Shown here piece after piece: positions 1 through 7,732 of a stretch of DNA of 64,000 bases (within the stretch, counting starts at the first letter, position 1; each line of letters opens with the position of its first letter). Source of the DNA: Oceanococcus sp964629015 (GTDB lineage: Bacteria; Pseudomonadota; Gammaproteobacteria; Nevskiales; Oceanococcaceae). The translations under genes were made by a program, and so were the position numbers. The notes beneath the pieces are model-generated. The model searched no databases. It worked only from the letters and a program-made list of their open reading frames with translations, and was not told where the DNA came from. The DNA is taken from the NCBI GenBank assembly GCA_964629015.1, contig CAZVMN010000011.1, forward strand, positions 77,664 through 141,663, written 5' to 3'.

Positions 1-196
1 CGAGGCCCAGTCGCGCCACATTGTCGCGATTGATCTGATCGAGGGGGCTAAAACGCTGCTCATCAAAGGTGCGCCCCCAGGCGGCCCAGTCGCGGCCGTC
101 CGGCGCATGGCGCAGGGCCTGATTATCGATAGTCGCGTGCGCGGCGGTGCCCACCACAAGCTGGATAACAACAAAACAGTGCAACAAATGACGCAT
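1..196 (-). CDS. PQQ-dependent alcohol dehydrogenase, N-terminal fragment
   Basis: This is the first 65 codons of a gene that continues beyond the left edge. The ATG at 196 is preceded by GGGAAG. It opens with a hydrophobic signal peptide (MRHLLHCFVVIQLVVGTAAHA) suited to a periplasmic enzyme. The mature N-terminus then carries GRDWAAWGRTFDEQRFSPL and QINRDNVARLGL. These are the hallmark N-terminal motifs of quinoprotein (PQQ) methanol/ethanol dehydrogenases, beta-propeller enzymes that oxidise alcohols in the periplasm and pass electrons to cytochrome c. The catalytic Asp, the Ca ligands and any C-terminal haem domain lie outside the window. Substrate range and haem content therefore cannot be judged. 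Confidence 0.85.
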   Translation of the reverse strand, partial: MRHLLHCFVVIQLVVGTAAHATIDNQALRHAPDGRDWAAWGRTFDEQRFSPLDQINRDNVARLGL

Positions 197-376
197 GCGT
201 GAGCTTCCCAATGACGGCGATCAGCCCTACACCTTATGCCGCTGCGCGCGGTGCAACACCACACGTCCGGACGATGCTTGAAGGGCTCCGCACTGGCGCA
301 TAACTATTCCTGCCAGCGGTTCGATCTGGCAGAGTCGGCGCAAACAAAAACCAAACATTGTTTCCGGAGACAGACG

Positions 377-1939
377 ATGCATATCGCCCAAATCATCATG
401 CGTGCCGAGCAGCAACGCGGCACTTGCGTTGCCACGCAGGAGCAAGGACAAACCCGAACCTGGGCTGAGGTCGCCCAGCGCGTGAGGAAAACCGCGGGTG
501 GGCTCACCGCTTTGGGCTTGGCGACGAATGATCAGATCGCCATCCTGAGTTTGAACAGCGCCCAGTACTTCGAAGCGTTGTTTGCGATCCCCATGATGGG
601 CGCACGTGTGGTGCCCTTGAACATCCGTTGGGCGCTGCCGGAGATCGAGTATTCGCTGCGTGATTCGGGCAGCTCGGCTTTGTTTTTCGATCACACGTTT
701 GCCCCGCTGGTCGCCCAGTTACGCGATCGCCTGGGCGACCTCAAACATTATATTTTCATGGGCGCGGCTGCCGATTGTCCGGATTGGGCCTTGCGTCAGG
801 AGGATGTTGTGCAACAGGGCAATCCGCTGGACAACTTCTGCTTCAGTGATCAGCAACTGGCGGGTATTTTTTACACCGGCGGCACAACCGGTTTTCCCAA
901 GGGCGTGATGCTGACCCACACCGCCTTGTTCACCAGTGCCTTGAGTTTGGTGGCCGCCAGCGACGCGAATGAAGAATCGAGCTATCTGCACGCGGCTCCA
1001 ATGTTTCACATGGCGGATCTGGCTGCTTGTTACATGTTCACCGCTTTGGGTGCGCGGCAAGTTTTCATTCCGGCCTTTGATCCGATCGCGGTGATGCAGG
1101 CGATTGACGAGGCCAGCATCACCGACGTGCTGCTGGTGCCGGCCATGATTCAGATGGTTTTTGATCATCCAGCGTTCGACGCCAGCAAGCTCAGCAGCTT
1201 GCGCCGCGTGCTGTATGGCGCCTCACCCATGCCCGAGGGTTTGCTGCGGCGTGTGATGGCAGCTTTGCCAGATGTTCAACTGATGCAGGCTTATGGGCAG
1301 ACCGAACTGGCTCCGGTGGCGACCATTCTGCCCGCAGCCGCCCATGTCACCGATGGTGAAGGTGCACGTCTTTTGCGTGCTGCAGGTCGCAGCAGCTACA
1401 CCATGTTGCTCAAAATCGTGGACGAAAACGATCGGGTTTTGCCGGTTGGTGAAATCGGTGAGGTCTGCGCCTGTGGCCCCAACTGCATGTTGGGGTATTG
1501 GAACAAGCCGGAGCAAACCGCGGATACGCTCAAGGCCGGGTGGGTTCATACCGGTGACGCCGGCTACCTCGATGAGCAGGGTTATTTGTTCCTGGTGGAT
1601 CGCGTCAAAGACATGATTGTTTCGGGCGGAGAGAACGTCTACTCGGCCGAGGTTGAGAGCGTCGTGTCGACCCACCCGGCGGTGGCGCAAGTGGCGGTTG
1701 TGGGGATCCCCGACGACAACTGGGGCGAGGCTGTGCATGCCATTGTGATCCCGCACGCTGATGCTCAAGTGTCAGCGGACGACATCATCGCGCATTGCAA
1801 AACACAGATCGCCGGCTACAAGTGCCCCAAGAGTGTGGCGTTTCGCGATGAGCCGTTTCCTTTATCTGGGGCGGGCAAAATCCTGAAGCGGGAACTGCGC
1901 GCAGTTTACTGGGAAGGGCGTGAGCGTCAGGTCAACTAG
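377..1939 (+). CDS. Long-chain acyl-CoA synthetase (AMP-binding)
   Basis: A 520-residue ANL-superfamily enzyme that activates a carboxylic acid, probably a fatty acid, to its acyl-CoA through an acyl-adenylate. The ATP-binding P-loop reads YTGGTTGFPKGVMLTH near residue 210. The A5 region is AYGQTE, followed by GWVHTGDAGYLDEQGY and the hinge DRVKDMIVSGGENVYSAEVE. The catalytic lysine motif PLSGAGKILKREL lies at the C-terminus. The ATG at 377 is chosen because GGAGA sits six bases upstream. The frame stays open back to 236, but that extension has no homology-like sequence. The gene is monocistronic. Its neighbours suggest no pathway beyond general fatty-acid catabolism. Chain length cannot be read from the sequence. 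Confidence 0.92.
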   Translation: MHIAQIIMRAEQQRGTCVATQEQGQTRTWAEVAQRVRKTAGGLTALGLATNDQIAILSLNSAQYFEALFAIPMMGARVVPLNIRWALPEIEYSLRDSGSSALFFDHTFAPLVAQLRDRLGDLKHYIFMGAAADCPDWALRQEDVVQQGNPLDNFCFSDQQLAGIFYTGGTTGFPKGVMLTHTALFTSALSLVAASDANEESSYLHAAPMFHMADLAACYMFTALGARQVFIPAFDPIAVMQAIDEASITDVLLVPAMIQMVFDHPAFDASKLSSLRRVLYGASPMPEGLLRRVMAALPDVQLMQAYGQTELAPVATILPAAAHVTDGEGARLLRAAGRSSYTMLLKIVDENDRVLPVGEIGEVCACGPNCMLGYWNKPEQTADTLKAGWVHTGDAGYLDEQGYLFLVDRVKDMIVSGGENVYSAEVESVVSTHPAVAQVAVVGIPDDNWGEAVHAIVIPHADAQVSADDIIAHCKTQIAGYKCPKSVAFRDEPFPLSGAGKILKRELRAVYWEGRERQVN

Positions 1940-2041
1940 GGCATCGCTCAGCGTGATGCGGCAGGTCTGTGTTTCAACAACTGAATTTCCCGCCGGATCA
2001 CGGTACATTGATTGTACCGAGGGGAGTGAGACACCACGATA

Positions 2042-2413
2042 ATGACAAACAGACACACTGTGGCATGGCCACTGTGCGCGGCAGCTTTGCTGCTGATGGG
2101 GGGATGCGGCGGTGCCGGGACCTCAGAACCCGTTAAAACACCGGAGCCTGTGGTCAAGGCCAGCGAAGCGACCATGACGCTGTACAACCGCAGTTGCATC
2201 AGTTGTCACGCCAGTGGTGCCGCTGGGGCCCCGCGTACCGGAGACACAACTGCCTGGGCAGCGCGTATTGATCAGGGGCGCGACATGCTACTGAAACGGA
2301 CCAAATCCGGCTGGATCGGAATGCCTCCCATGGGCATGTGTACCGATTGCACCGATGAGCAATTCATCAACCTGATTGAATACATGGCGCAAACCGAGAT
2401 CACCAAGCCCTGA
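2042..2413 (+). CDS. Cytochrome c5-like lipoprotein
   Basis: A 123-residue monohaem c-type cytochrome. The N-terminus has a lipoprotein signal with lipobox LMGGC (Cys22), so the protein should be lipid-anchored and face the periplasm. The haem attachment motif is CISCH at residues 52-56. The distal segment GMPPMGMCTDC supplies the axial Met and a Cys100-Cys103 pair, the disulphide typical of cytochrome c5. It probably shuttles electrons in respiration. A quinoprotein dehydrogenase lies 1.8 kb upstream, but on the other strand, so a partnership is only suggestive. A short GCCCTG/CAGGGC hairpin (2407-2421) overlaps the stop codon. Confidence 0.9.
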   Translation: MTNRHTVAWPLCAAALLLMGGCGGAGTSEPVKTPEPVVKASEATMTLYNRSCISCHASGAAGAPRTGDTTAWAARIDQGRDMLLKRTKSGWIGMPPMGMCTDCTDEQFINLIEYMAQTEITKP

Positions 2414-2436
2414 TCCAGGGCGCGGTGAGTGCCGTT

Positions 2437-2775
2437 TTACAGTCCGCGATCGCGGCGCAAGTCATCCAACGATGGATAGCTGGGGATGACTTGGTCGATG
2501 CGCAGGAAGCTGAGCATGTCGGCCGGTTGTCCTTTGGCACCGACAAAGCAGACCGTTGTTTCGTTGGCTTTGAGCTGTTTGTGTATGGAAACCAGGGCAC
2601 CGATACCGGTCGAATCGACAAAGCTCACGCCGGCCAGATCAATCGCCGCACAGCCGCTTTCATGCGCCGCCATGCGACCGCTGATCTCGGTCAATCGAGG
2701 TGCGGCATTCGCATCCAGTGGGCCCTGCGGGGCGATCACAAACACCCCATCGACCGTTTCGGAATGAATCTCCAT
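2437..2775 (-). CDS. STAS-domain protein (anti-sigma factor antagonist type)
   Basis: A 112-residue stand-alone STAS domain. It shows the usual alternation of beta strands and helices and the motif VDSTGIGALVSIHK. The Ser in DSTG is the residue phosphorylated by the cognate anti-sigma kinase in SpoIIAA/RsbV-type proteins. In partner-switching systems the unphosphorylated form binds the kinase and frees a sigma factor or other target. No kinase or phosphatase partner is encoded in this window, so the target is unknown. It lies convergent with the cytochrome c5 gene and 17 bases downstream of the leftward SDR gene, with which it could be co-transcribed. Confidence 0.88.
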   Translation of the reverse strand: MEIHSETVDGVFVIAPQGPLDANAAPRLTEISGRMAAHESGCAAIDLAGVSFVDSTGIGALVSIHKQLKANETTVCFVGAKGQPADMLSFLRIDQVIPSYPSLDDLRRDRGL

Positions 2776-2792
2776 ACCTTGATATCTCGTTG

Positions 2793-3584
2793 TTATTGGA
2801 CGCGTGACAGGCGCCGGTTAATTTGTCGAGTCAACCACAGAGGCGCCATTTTGACGGCCTGATACAGCGCTTTGGTGGAGGCGCCGACAGTCCAGTGCAC
2901 TTTAGGAATTGCGCCACGATACGCCACCGCCTCGGCGACAGTCTTGGCCACATCATCCGGTGTCAGCTTGACGCCCATATTCTTGACGCTCTGGGCTTTG
3001 TCCAGATTATCGATCATGGCGGTGTGAACAAAAAGTGGCCAAATGTCGACAACGCGTATGTCGTACTTCGACCATTCGAGATCCAGCGCCTCGGTCAGGC
3101 CGCGGACGAAGAACTTGCTCGACGAGTAGGTCGCGAGTTCTGCCTGTCCATACATCGCCGAAGCCGAAGTCATATTGATCAGACAAGCCTCGGGTGTTGC
3201 CCGAAGATAGGGGAAGGCCAGATGGCAACCATTCATCACGCCTTTGATGTTGACGTCGACAATGCGGTGTTGGGTCGCAAGGTCGATGTCCTGAAACTCA
3301 CCGGAGCTCAATATGCCAGCGTTATTCAGCAGTGCATGGAGCTGCCCGCCGGTGGTTTCGCAGAACGCGCTCAGGGCGTTCTTCCATTCGACCGGATCGG
3401 TCACATCCAGGCGCCCCCAGGTAACGCGTTCATTGCCCAATTCCTGCGCCAGGCTTTGACAACCCGCTTTGTCGATATCGTAAAGGCCGACATGCCAACC
3501 TTGGCTGTGGAAGAGCTGGGCGCAGGCTTTGCCGATGCCAGCGGCAGCGCCAGTGATGAAAATGCTTCGGTGGGACAAACTCAT
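2793..3584 (-). CDS. Short-chain dehydrogenase/reductase
   Basis: A 263-residue classical SDR. It has the NAD(P)-binding motif TGAAAGIG near the N-terminus, NNAG at the end of beta 4, a catalytic Ser in MTSASAMYG and the YSSSK active-site pair. The overall layout suits oxidoreduction of an alcohol or ketone of unknown identity. The ATG at 3584 places the glycine motif at the normal distance. An in-frame ATG at 3620, preceded by AGGG, would add 12 residues and cannot be excluded. The STAS gene follows in the same direction. Confidence 0.88.
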   Translation of the reverse strand: MSLSHRSIFITGAAAGIGKACAQLFHSQGWHVGLYDIDKAGCQSLAQELGNERVTWGRLDVTDPVEWKNALSAFCETTGGQLHALLNNAGILSSGEFQDIDLATQHRIVDVNIKGVMNGCHLAFPYLRATPEACLINMTSASAMYGQAELATYSSSKFFVRGLTEALDLEWSKYDIRVVDIWPLFVHTAMIDNLDKAQSVKNMGVKLTPDDVAKTVAEAVAYRGAIPKVHWTVGASTKALYQAVKMAPLWLTRQINRRLSRVQ

Positions 3585-3740
3585 GATCCGGTCGGAGTGA
3601 AACGGGTGCCAAGTGTGCATGATCCTCGCCCTCTGCGGCGAGCGCTTGTGCATCTGATCGTCGGTTTGGGGAGTAATACCTGATGCGCATTTAAGACATG
3701 ACGTGTGAGTTTTGCAGCCGACCCACGGTCTGCTGCTTTA

Positions 3741-3755
3741 GAGAATCATTTTCTC
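3741..3755. promoter_or_regulatory. Fur-box-like palindrome upstream of the metallophore operon
   Basis: GAGAATCATTTTCTC is a near-perfect palindrome 49 bases before the hvfA start. Aligned by eye to the Fur consensus core GATAATCATTATC it matches 11 of 13 bases, and about 13 of 19 over the full box. A TATATT hexamer at 3758-3763 could be the -10 element, which would put the palindrome in the promoter spacer where a repressor would block RNA polymerase. A small hairpin (GTCCC 3765-3769 with GGGAC 3774-3778) follows in the leader. Iron control is an inference from the match. Confidence 0.5.
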
Positions 3756-3803
3756 GGTATATTCGTCCCACTCGGGACACATTTGATCGCAAGGAGTAAC
3801 AGC

Positions 3804-4181
3804 ATGTTGAAGAAGGAATTGGGGAAGTCCATCGTATTGACGTCGGGTTCTGCTTTGGCATTGTCAATGGCGCTTTCCGGTGCCGTGCACGCCGAATCCA
3901 ATCCATTTCAGGTTGCCGATCTGGGCAGTGGATATATGCAGTTGGCCGAAGCCAAATGTGGTGAAGGCAAATGCGGCGGCAGCAAAGCCAGCGAAGCCAA
4001 GTGCGGTGAAGCGAAATGTGGCGAAGCGAAGTGTGGCGAAGCCAAATGCGGTGAAGCCAAGTGCGGTGAGGCGAAGTGTGGTGAAGCCAAAGCCGGCGAA
4101 GCCAAGTGCGGCGAAGGCAAATGTGGCGAGGGCAAGTGCGGCAGCAACAAGTCCAGGATGGACCGCATGATTGGCAAATAA
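3804..4181 (+). CDS. hvfA: HvfA/bufferin-type RiPP metallophore precursor
   Basis: A 125-residue precursor with a Sec signal peptide (cleavage expected after AVHA, residue 30) and a low-complexity core. From residue 49 the core is an array of five-residue units, E-A/G-K-C-G, with Cys at 52, 57, 67, 72, 77, 82, 87, 92, 102, 107 and 112. Positions 62 and 97 keep the five-residue register but carry Ala. HvfA-family peptides have EGKCG repeats whose Cys are converted to oxazolone/thioamide (or thiooxazole) groups that bind copper, and are exported. The ATG at 3804 has AAGGAG upstream. The two genes that follow encode the expected maturation enzyme and partner, which strongly supports the call. 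The mixture of EAKCG and EGKCG units is notable. The modification itself is inferred. Confidence 0.88.
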   Translation: MLKKELGKSIVLTSGSALALSMALSGAVHAESNPFQVADLGSGYMQLAEAKCGEGKCGGSKASEAKCGEAKCGEAKCGEAKCGEAKCGEAKCGEAKAGEAKCGEGKCGEGKCGSNKSRMDRMIGK

Positions 4182-4191
4182 GCGCCTAACG

Positions 4192-5034
4192 ATGTCATCA
4201 CACCTTGCTCACGCGGGGCTGGGGCTGCGGCGGGATTTCCTGCCGCAGTTCCTCGACGATCCGCCTGACACCATTGATTTCATAGAAGTCGCACCCGAGA
4301 ACTGGATTGGTCTTGGTGGGCGGCTCGGTCGGCAGTTTTCGCAGGCCGCCGAGAAGCGCCCCTTGTATTGCCATGGCTTGTCGTTGGATTTGGGTGGCCC
4401 TCGGCCCTTGGATCGGGATTTTCTCGATCAACTCAAAGCCTTTCTCGATCAGCATCAGGTGGTGACGTATTCAGAGCACCTCAGCGCCTGTGGCGATCAC
4501 GGTCATCTTTATGATTTGATGCCCATTCCGTTCACCGACGAAGCTGTGCGCTATGTGGCGAGACGCATACGTGCGGTGCAGGAGCATTTGCAGCGGCCGC
4601 TGGCGGTGGAGAACGTGTCCTACTACGCCGCGCCAGGCGCTTGCATGAGCGAGTTGGAGTTCGTCAATGCGGTGCTCCAGGAGGCCGATTGCCTGCTGCT
4701 CCTGGACGTGAACAACATTGTCGTGAACAGCATCAATCATGGTTATGATGCGACCGATTTTCTGCACGGTTTACCGGCCGAGCGGGTGGCGTACATCCAC
4801 GTCGCCGGACACGATTGCGAAGCGGAAGATCTGCGTGTCGATACCCACGGCGCGGATGTGATCCCCGAAGTGTGGCGTTTGCTCGACGCAGCCTATAAGC
4901 ACGTTGGGCTGATGCCTACGCTGCTGGAGCGAGATTTCAACATCCCGTCGCTGAGCACATTGCTTGGCGAGGTCGAACAGATTCATCAGATTCAGCAACG
5001 CCATATCCAGGCGCATGAGCGGGCTCATGGCTGA
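4192..5034 (+). CDS. hvfB: HvfB-type MNIO (DUF692) peptide maturase
   Basis: A 280-residue DUF692 TIM-barrel protein. Members of this family are multinuclear non-haem iron oxidases that rebuild Cys residues in RiPP precursors, such as MbnB for methanobactin and HvfB/BufB for metallophores. Candidate metal or active-site residues sit in conserved stretches: His61 (CHGLSLDLGG), Glu95-His96 (YSEHLS), Glu140 (VENVSYY), Asp172 (LLLDVNNIVVNSINHG), His203 and His207 (HVAGHD), His219 (DTHG) and Glu246 (LLERDFNIP). It starts 10 bases after the hvfA stop with no strong ribosome site, which suggests translational coupling. A TTG in frame at 4171 would lie inside hvfA and is less likely. It overlaps hvfC by eight bases. 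Confidence 0.92.
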   Translation: MSSHLAHAGLGLRRDFLPQFLDDPPDTIDFIEVAPENWIGLGGRLGRQFSQAAEKRPLYCHGLSLDLGGPRPLDRDFLDQLKAFLDQHQVVTYSEHLSACGDHGHLYDLMPIPFTDEAVRYVARRIRAVQEHLQRPLAVENVSYYAAPGACMSELEFVNAVLQEADCLLLLDVNNIVVNSINHGYDATDFLHGLPAERVAYIHVAGHDCEAEDLRVDTHGADVIPEVWRLLDAAYKHVGLMPTLLERDFNIPSLSTLLGEVEQIHQIQQRHIQAHERAHG

Positions 5035-5788
5035 GTTTGCATTTCAGGATGTTCAGGCGCGGTTCGCAGCGCATATCCGTGATCCTGAGATGAACGCGGC
5101 GCCGGATGACATTGAAGACCGCCGCATGGCGATATATCGACGTCTGTTCTACAACAACATCGACAACTTCTTAAGCCAGGCCTTTCCGGTTCTGCGTCGG
5201 TTGTATGCCGACGAGGATTGGGCTGGCTTGGTACGTGGCTTCTACGCCCAGCATGTTTGTGAACGCCCGCAGTTTTACCAGGTGGCTGAAGAGTTTCTGG
5301 ACTATCTGCAAAACGGCCACGCGATGCGCCCGGTGGACCCTGCATTTCTGCTTGAACTGGCGCACTACGAGTGGGTCGAGTTGGTTTTGGCGATAGACGC
5401 CACGCCTATGCCCGACGGTTTTGATCCGAATGCGGATCCGATGAGCCAGGTCTGTGTTTGTACGCCGTGGCTGCGTGTGTTGACCTACACGTTCCCGGTC
5501 CATCTCATTGGCCCTGAATTTCAGCCCGAGCAAGCCCCTGCGGAGCCGACATGCTTGCTGGTCTTTCGTCAGCGCGATGAGCGTGTTGGGTTTCTCGAGC
5601 TCAATCTCATCACCGCGCGTTTTGTCGAACTGTTGGCGAGCACACCGCAAAGCGGTGAGCAGGCGCTAGCCCAAGTGGCACAGGAGGCCGGCTTGTCGAT
5701 CGACCAGATTGCCGGTTTTGCGCGCGCACTGCTGGATGATTTGCACCGGCGCGGCGTGGTGCTCGGGGCGCGACCTTCGGCCGATTGA
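5027..5788 (+). CDS. hvfC: HvfC-type RiPP maturation partner (DUF2063)
   Basis: A 253-residue protein of the DUF2063 type that accompanies DUF692 enzymes. The N-terminal helical domain, about residues 5-95, contains RRMAIYRRLFYNN and PVLRRLY, the usual signature of this family. The C-terminal half, with VLVFRQ-like and FVELL segments, resembles the wing-like region thought to grip the leader peptide. In studied systems the partner binds the precursor and forms a complex with the oxidase. ATG 5027 gives an eight-base overlap with hvfB. ATG 5015 (four residues longer) is an alternative. No DoxX-type fourth gene follows. Confidence 0.87.
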   Translation: MAEFAFQDVQARFAAHIRDPEMNAAPDDIEDRRMAIYRRLFYNNIDNFLSQAFPVLRRLYADEDWAGLVRGFYAQHVCERPQFYQVAEEFLDYLQNGHAMRPVDPAFLLELAHYEWVELVLAIDATPMPDGFDPNADPMSQVCVCTPWLRVLTYTFPVHLIGPEFQPEQAPAEPTCLLVFRQRDERVGFLELNLITARFVELLASTPQSGEQALAQVAQEAGLSIDQIAGFARALLDDLHRRGVVLGARPSAD

Positions 5789-5795
5789 CGCGCTG

Positions 5796-6950
5796 TCACG
5801 GCTTGGGTGAGAGCTGAATCAACTTGCTGTTAGAACCATTGGTCAGCAGGTAAATCAGGCCATCGGGGCCGACTCGCACATCGCGGATTCGCGCCTCTTC
5901 GCCGGCGATGTAACGGTGTTCGTCAACGACACGGCCATCCTCAATGTCGAGCCGAACCAGGCGACGGTGCTTGAGCGTGCCGATCAGCACATCGCCCTGC
6001 CAGTCGGGAAAAGCGTCGCCGTTGTAGAAAGCCATGCCGGACGGTGCAACGGACGGTACCCAATAGTGCAGGGGCGGTTCGATGCCGGGCTTTTCGGTGC
6101 CTTCACCAATGGAAAAGCCGGTGCCGTATTCCTTGCCGTAGGTGATGATCGGCCAGCCGTAATTGCGCCCCGCAGTGATCGGGTTCAGCTCGTCACCCCC
6201 TTGCGGTCCATGTTCGTGGGTCCAGACCTTGCCACTGTCCGGGTGTATCGCCATGCCCTGGATATTGCGATGTCCGATGCTGAAGACGGCGGGATGAGCA
6301 TCGTTGTCGGCGACAAAGGGATTGTCGCTGGGGATACCGCCATCCAGCGTCAGACGGAGCACGCTGCCCGCCGGGTCGCTGATGCTCTGCGCGCGCTGGC
6401 GGTCACCGCGATCGCCAATGCTGAAGTACACATGCCCCGTGTTGTCGAAGGCGATGCGTGAGCCAAAGTGACGACCCGCGCCGGTTTTGTTGGGCAGGCT
6501 GAACAGTGTTTGCCAATCGCTGAGCCGTGCCGTATCCCCTTCCACAACGAAACGACCTCGGCCCAATGCCGTGCCGTAGGCTCGGTCTGCGCCTTCATTG
6601 AATGTGAGATAAACCCAATTCTGCGCTGGGTCACTTGCGAATCGCGGATGCAGTGCCACGTCGAGCAAACCGCCCTGGCCGGTCACGGCGACAGTCGGCA
6701 CACCTAGAACGTTGAGTCGCTGACCATCTTTGATGTAAAGCAGATCGCCGCCTTTTTCGGTGATCAACCAGGCCTTGTTGGGCATAAAGGCCAAGCCCCA
6801 GGGTTGATCCAGGCCTTCGATCAGGGTTTTCGCCTGAAACGGGCTTGGCTCGGTCGCCACGGTGGGTTCGCTGCGACAGGCGCTTGCCAAGGCCAGCAGG
6901 CTGAGGATGCCGATCAATCCGATACGGCGACGGAATGAAAAACGGGGCAT
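5796..6950 (-). CDS. PQQ-dependent aldose sugar dehydrogenase lipoprotein
   Basis: A 384-residue six-bladed beta-propeller of the soluble glucose/sorbosone dehydrogenase family. The N-terminus has a lipobox (LALASAC), implying an anchored periplasmic protein. Recognised motifs include WGLAFMPNKAWLITEK at the start of the propeller, RIAFDNTGHVYFSIGDRGDR with the catalytic-region His, and EHGPQGGDELN in the PQQ/Ca site, as in E. coli YliI. It oxidises aldose sugars to lactones with PQQ as cofactor. GGAG lies nine bases before the ATG. It is convergent with hvfC, only seven bases apart, and probably monocistronic. The window holds no PQQ biosynthesis genes. Confidence 0.9.
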   Translation of the reverse strand: MPRFSFRRRIGLIGILSLLALASACRSEPTVATEPSPFQAKTLIEGLDQPWGLAFMPNKAWLITEKGGDLLYIKDGQRLNVLGVPTVAVTGQGGLLDVALHPRFASDPAQNWVYLTFNEGADRAYGTALGRGRFVVEGDTARLSDWQTLFSLPNKTGAGRHFGSRIAFDNTGHVYFSIGDRGDRQRAQSISDPAGSVLRLTLDGGIPSDNPFVADNDAHPAVFSIGHRNIQGMAIHPDSGKVWTHEHGPQGGDELNPITAGRNYGWPIITYGKEYGTGFSIGEGTEKPGIEPPLHYWVPSVAPSGMAFYNGDAFPDWQGDVLIGTLKHRRLVRLDIEDGRVVDEHRYIAGEEARIRDVRVGPDGLIYLLTNGSNSKLIQLSPKP

Positions 6951-7017
6951 CTTTTGGGCTCCGGTGGTGGGCGAGGGTGCTACGTTCTACGTTGCGACCG
7001 CGAGTATGGTTCTCGGT

Positions 7018-7590
7018 TCAGCCGCCTCGACGCGGTTCACGCCAGTTGGCGTGCATTGACCAAAAGGCCACGCTGCGCCGATAGGCCTCACGATCCAGGT
7101 CAACGCCTGAGCCGCCTTCCTCAACCCCCAACGCATTGCGCATCATGGTGATCGGTGCCAAAGGCGTTTCTTTCGGTTCCGCGGTTGCCAGGCAGCCAAC
7201 CACCCCCCAATCGGCGTCGATGGGATCCCCTTCTTTGTGCAACTGCGCGCGGTCGTAAACGATCACCAAAAGGTAGTTGGCGCGCGGTGGTTCAACGCCT
7301 TCAAACCAGCGGTTGAGCACGGCCAATTCGTCGTCATTGCGCGCCTCGTAAGCCGAGCGCAGCAGATGTCGGTTGTCGTCCGTGATGGGGACGGCAGCAA
7401 CCCGGGTGCTGGTCCAGTTTTCGTGCACATGCAATTTGCAAAACGGGGCATAGCCATCCAGCACTTGCAGCGGCGGGTTGGCATTGATGTGGTGCTCAAA
7501 ACTGCTCGCGTCGCAGCCGGTAATGGCGTTGCGTCGACCGTCTTTGGGGAACAGGCGGCGTCGTGCGAAGCGGGTCAGGGTGATGCTCAT
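7018..7590 (-). CDS. DUF3228-like conserved protein
   Basis: A 190-residue soluble protein without a signal peptide. I recall the pattern NAITGCDASSFEHHINANPP with a later FCKLHVHENWTSTR and PPRANYLLVIVYDRAQL from the DUF3228 family, whose function is unknown. The His-rich LHVHEN segment could bind a metal, but that is only a guess. The ATG at 7590 is chosen because GGAG stands five bases upstream. The longer open frame in front of it runs through the neighbour's promoter region. It is divergent from the efflux regulator. Confidence 0.6.
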   Translation of the reverse strand: MSITLTRFARRRLFPKDGRRNAITGCDASSFEHHINANPPLQVLDGYAPFCKLHVHENWTSTRVAAVPITDDNRHLLRSAYEARNDDELAVLNRWFEGVEPPRANYLLVIVYDRAQLHKEGDPIDADWGVVGCLATAEPKETPLAPITMMRNALGVEEGGSGVDLDREAYRRSVAFWSMHANWREPRRGG

Positions 7591-7679
7591 GGAGACTCCA
7601 GATCGATGCGTGGTGGTGCGGCCGGGCAGTGCACAAGCCGCTGAAACGACCCATGCATGGTAACCAAGGATGCGCCATA

Positions 7680-7703
7680 CATAATGTTCAGTATTGACTG
7701 AAC
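7680..7703 (+). promoter_or_regulatory. Palindromic operator of the efflux operon
   Basis: A perfect inverted repeat, GTTCAGT (7686-7692) and ACTGAAC (7697-7703) around ATTG, lies 30 bases before the regulator start. A CATAAT hexamer at 7680-7685 directly upstream could be a -10 element, which would put the transcript start inside the palindrome. That layout suits autorepression by the GbsR/MarR protein encoded next to it. No good -35 is visible. Binding by this regulator is inferred from position and symmetry. Confidence 0.55.
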
Positions 7704-7732
7704 GATATGAAACCTGCAGGATGCGCGCCATC

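Noticed and set aside
236..376. In-frame extension of the acyl-CoA synthetase
   Set aside because: The extra 47 residues look random, and GGAGA before ATG 377 marks the true start.
2823..3683. Long plus-strand frame opposite the SDR
   Set aside because: It mirrors the SDR reading frame and shows no motifs. The minus strand has clear SDR motifs.
3951..4145. 15-bp repeats as a possible CRISPR-like array
   Set aside because: There are no spacers; the repeats are codon-phased and encode the precursor core.
4171..4191. TTG start for hvfB
   Set aside because: It lies inside hvfA coding sequence. ATG 4192 gives the normal DUF692 N-terminus.
3908..4201. Leftward repetitive frame rich in L-A-S-P-H
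   Set aside because: It is the complement of the hvfA repeat array; the plus-strand frame has a signal peptide and maturation genes.
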